DNA of 5,944 bases from Myxococcales bacterium (GTDB taxonomy: Bacteria; Myxococcota; Myxococcia; Myxococcales; Anaeromyxobacteraceae), in the NCBI GenBank assembly GCA_021784495.1, contig JAJXSQ010000146.1, positions 1 through 5,944 on the forward strand. Reading direction: 5' to 3'. Both the position numbers and the translations under genes were made by a program. The notes beneath the pieces were generated by a model. That model made no database searches, had not been told where the DNA came from, and saw only the letters and a list, made by a program, of their open reading frames with translations. Of this stretch, positions 5,681-5,944 are shown in pieces. Within the stretch, counting starts at the first letter, position 1; every line of letters begins with the position of its first letter.

Positions 5681-5944
5681 TCAGTCCCGCGCCACCGCGT
5701 CGGCGACGAGCGCCTGCCCGAGCGCGAGCCCGCCGTCGCCCGCCGGGACCCGCCGGTGGAGGTATACCGCATGGGCGCCCGAGAGCTCGCGAAGGACTCC
5801 CTCGGCGAGCCGGGCGTTCTGGAAGACCCCGCCGGTGAGGACGACCGGCAGGGGGCCGGCGCTCCGCGCGGCGCGCCGGACCAGGGCGGCCGCGCCGGCG
5901 GCGAGGGCGCCGTGGAAGCGGGCCGAGATCAGGCCGGGCGGGGC
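5681..5944 (-). CDS. hypF: HypF, carbamoyltransferase, C-terminal 87 residues only (5' end beyond window)
   Basis: The frame enters from the right edge and ends at the TGA at 5683-5681. The 87 residues read include a helix ending in ARFHGAL, then LTGGVFQNARL and HRRVPAGDGGLALGQALV. These are the hallmarks of the Kae1/TsaD-like C-terminal domain of HypF: the GGVFQN nucleotide/metal-binding loop and the PxxDGGxxxGQA end. HypF turns carbamoyl phosphate and ATP into a carbamoyl-adenylate and hands the carbamoyl group to HypE. The acylphosphatase, zinc-finger and YrdC-like domains expected in a protein of about 750 residues lie outside the window. It is the first gene of the operon that can be seen, so the promoter must be further right. 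hypC follows after 17 bases. Confidence 0.93.
   Translation of the reverse strand, partial: APPGLISARFHGALAAGAAALVRRAARSAGPLPVVLTGGVFQNARLAEGVLRELSGAHAVYLHRRVPAGDGGLALGQALVADAVARD

Larger units (their letters stand above)
1222..5944 (-). other. hyp operon: hypF-hypC-hypE-crotonase-hypD-hypA-hypB
   Basis: Seven genes on one strand are separated by 17, 26, -1, 18, 2 and -1 bases, with no room for an internal promoter or terminator. Two junctions (hypE/crotonase and hypA/hypB) are TGATG stop-start overlaps, and hypD/hypA are 2 bases apart. This is strong evidence for one transcript with translational coupling. Together the genes encode the whole six-protein HypABCDEF set. Hydrogenase subunits, a maturation protease and a full HypX are not in the window. 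Confidence 0.93.

Noticed and set aside
1..5944. CRISPR arrays, tRNA or rRNA genes, insertion sequences, riboswitches
   Set aside because: No regular repeat-spacer pattern, RNA-gene motif, transposase or conserved leader was seen; the longest non-coding gap is only 63 bases.

Overview
The window is extremely G+C-rich (roughly three quarters by eye), densely coded, and has strong Shine-Dalgarno sites with very short gaps. It looks like one high-GC bacterium, for example a myxobacterium-like deltaproteobacterium or a similar high-GC soil or sediment lineage. The sequence alone does not settle the phylum. No tRNA, rRNA, CRISPR array, insertion sequence or integration site is visible.

Layout. 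Plus strand, left: the C-terminal tail of an unfinished gene (to 224), tentatively a LarA-like/DUF2088 protein, then a complete MerR-type regulator with a cobalamin-binding domain of the CarH/LitR kind (288-1199). The minus strand from 5944 down to 1222 is a tightly packed [NiFe]-hydrogenase maturation operon, in transcription order: hypF (only its last 87 codons are in the window), hypC, hypE, a stand-alone crotonase-fold (enoyl-CoA hydratase/isomerase family) gene, hypD, hypA and hypB. The MerR gene and hypB converge on a 22-base gap.

How the genes work together. HypF and HypE make the cyanide ligands from carbamoyl phosphate. HypC and HypD form the scaffold that carries the Fe(CN)2CO group. 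HypA and HypB deliver nickel. All the core maturases look intact (hypF is merely cut by the window edge), with their key residues present. No hydrogenase structural subunits or maturation protease lie here; they would have to be beyond base 5944 or elsewhere.

The most notable point is the crotonase gene. It starts inside the hypE stop codon (TGATG overlap) and sits 18 bases before hypD, so it is part of the operon. It lacks both catalytic glutamates of classical enoyl-CoA hydratase. Its active-site stretch resembles the C-terminal crotonase domain of HypX/HoxX, the enzyme that makes the hydrogenase CO ligand from formyl-tetrahydrofolate by way of formyl-CoA. No formyl-tetrahydrofolate-binding domain is attached or present in the window. 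A split or minimal HypX-like CO-producing system is therefore a testable hypothesis; it is not established.
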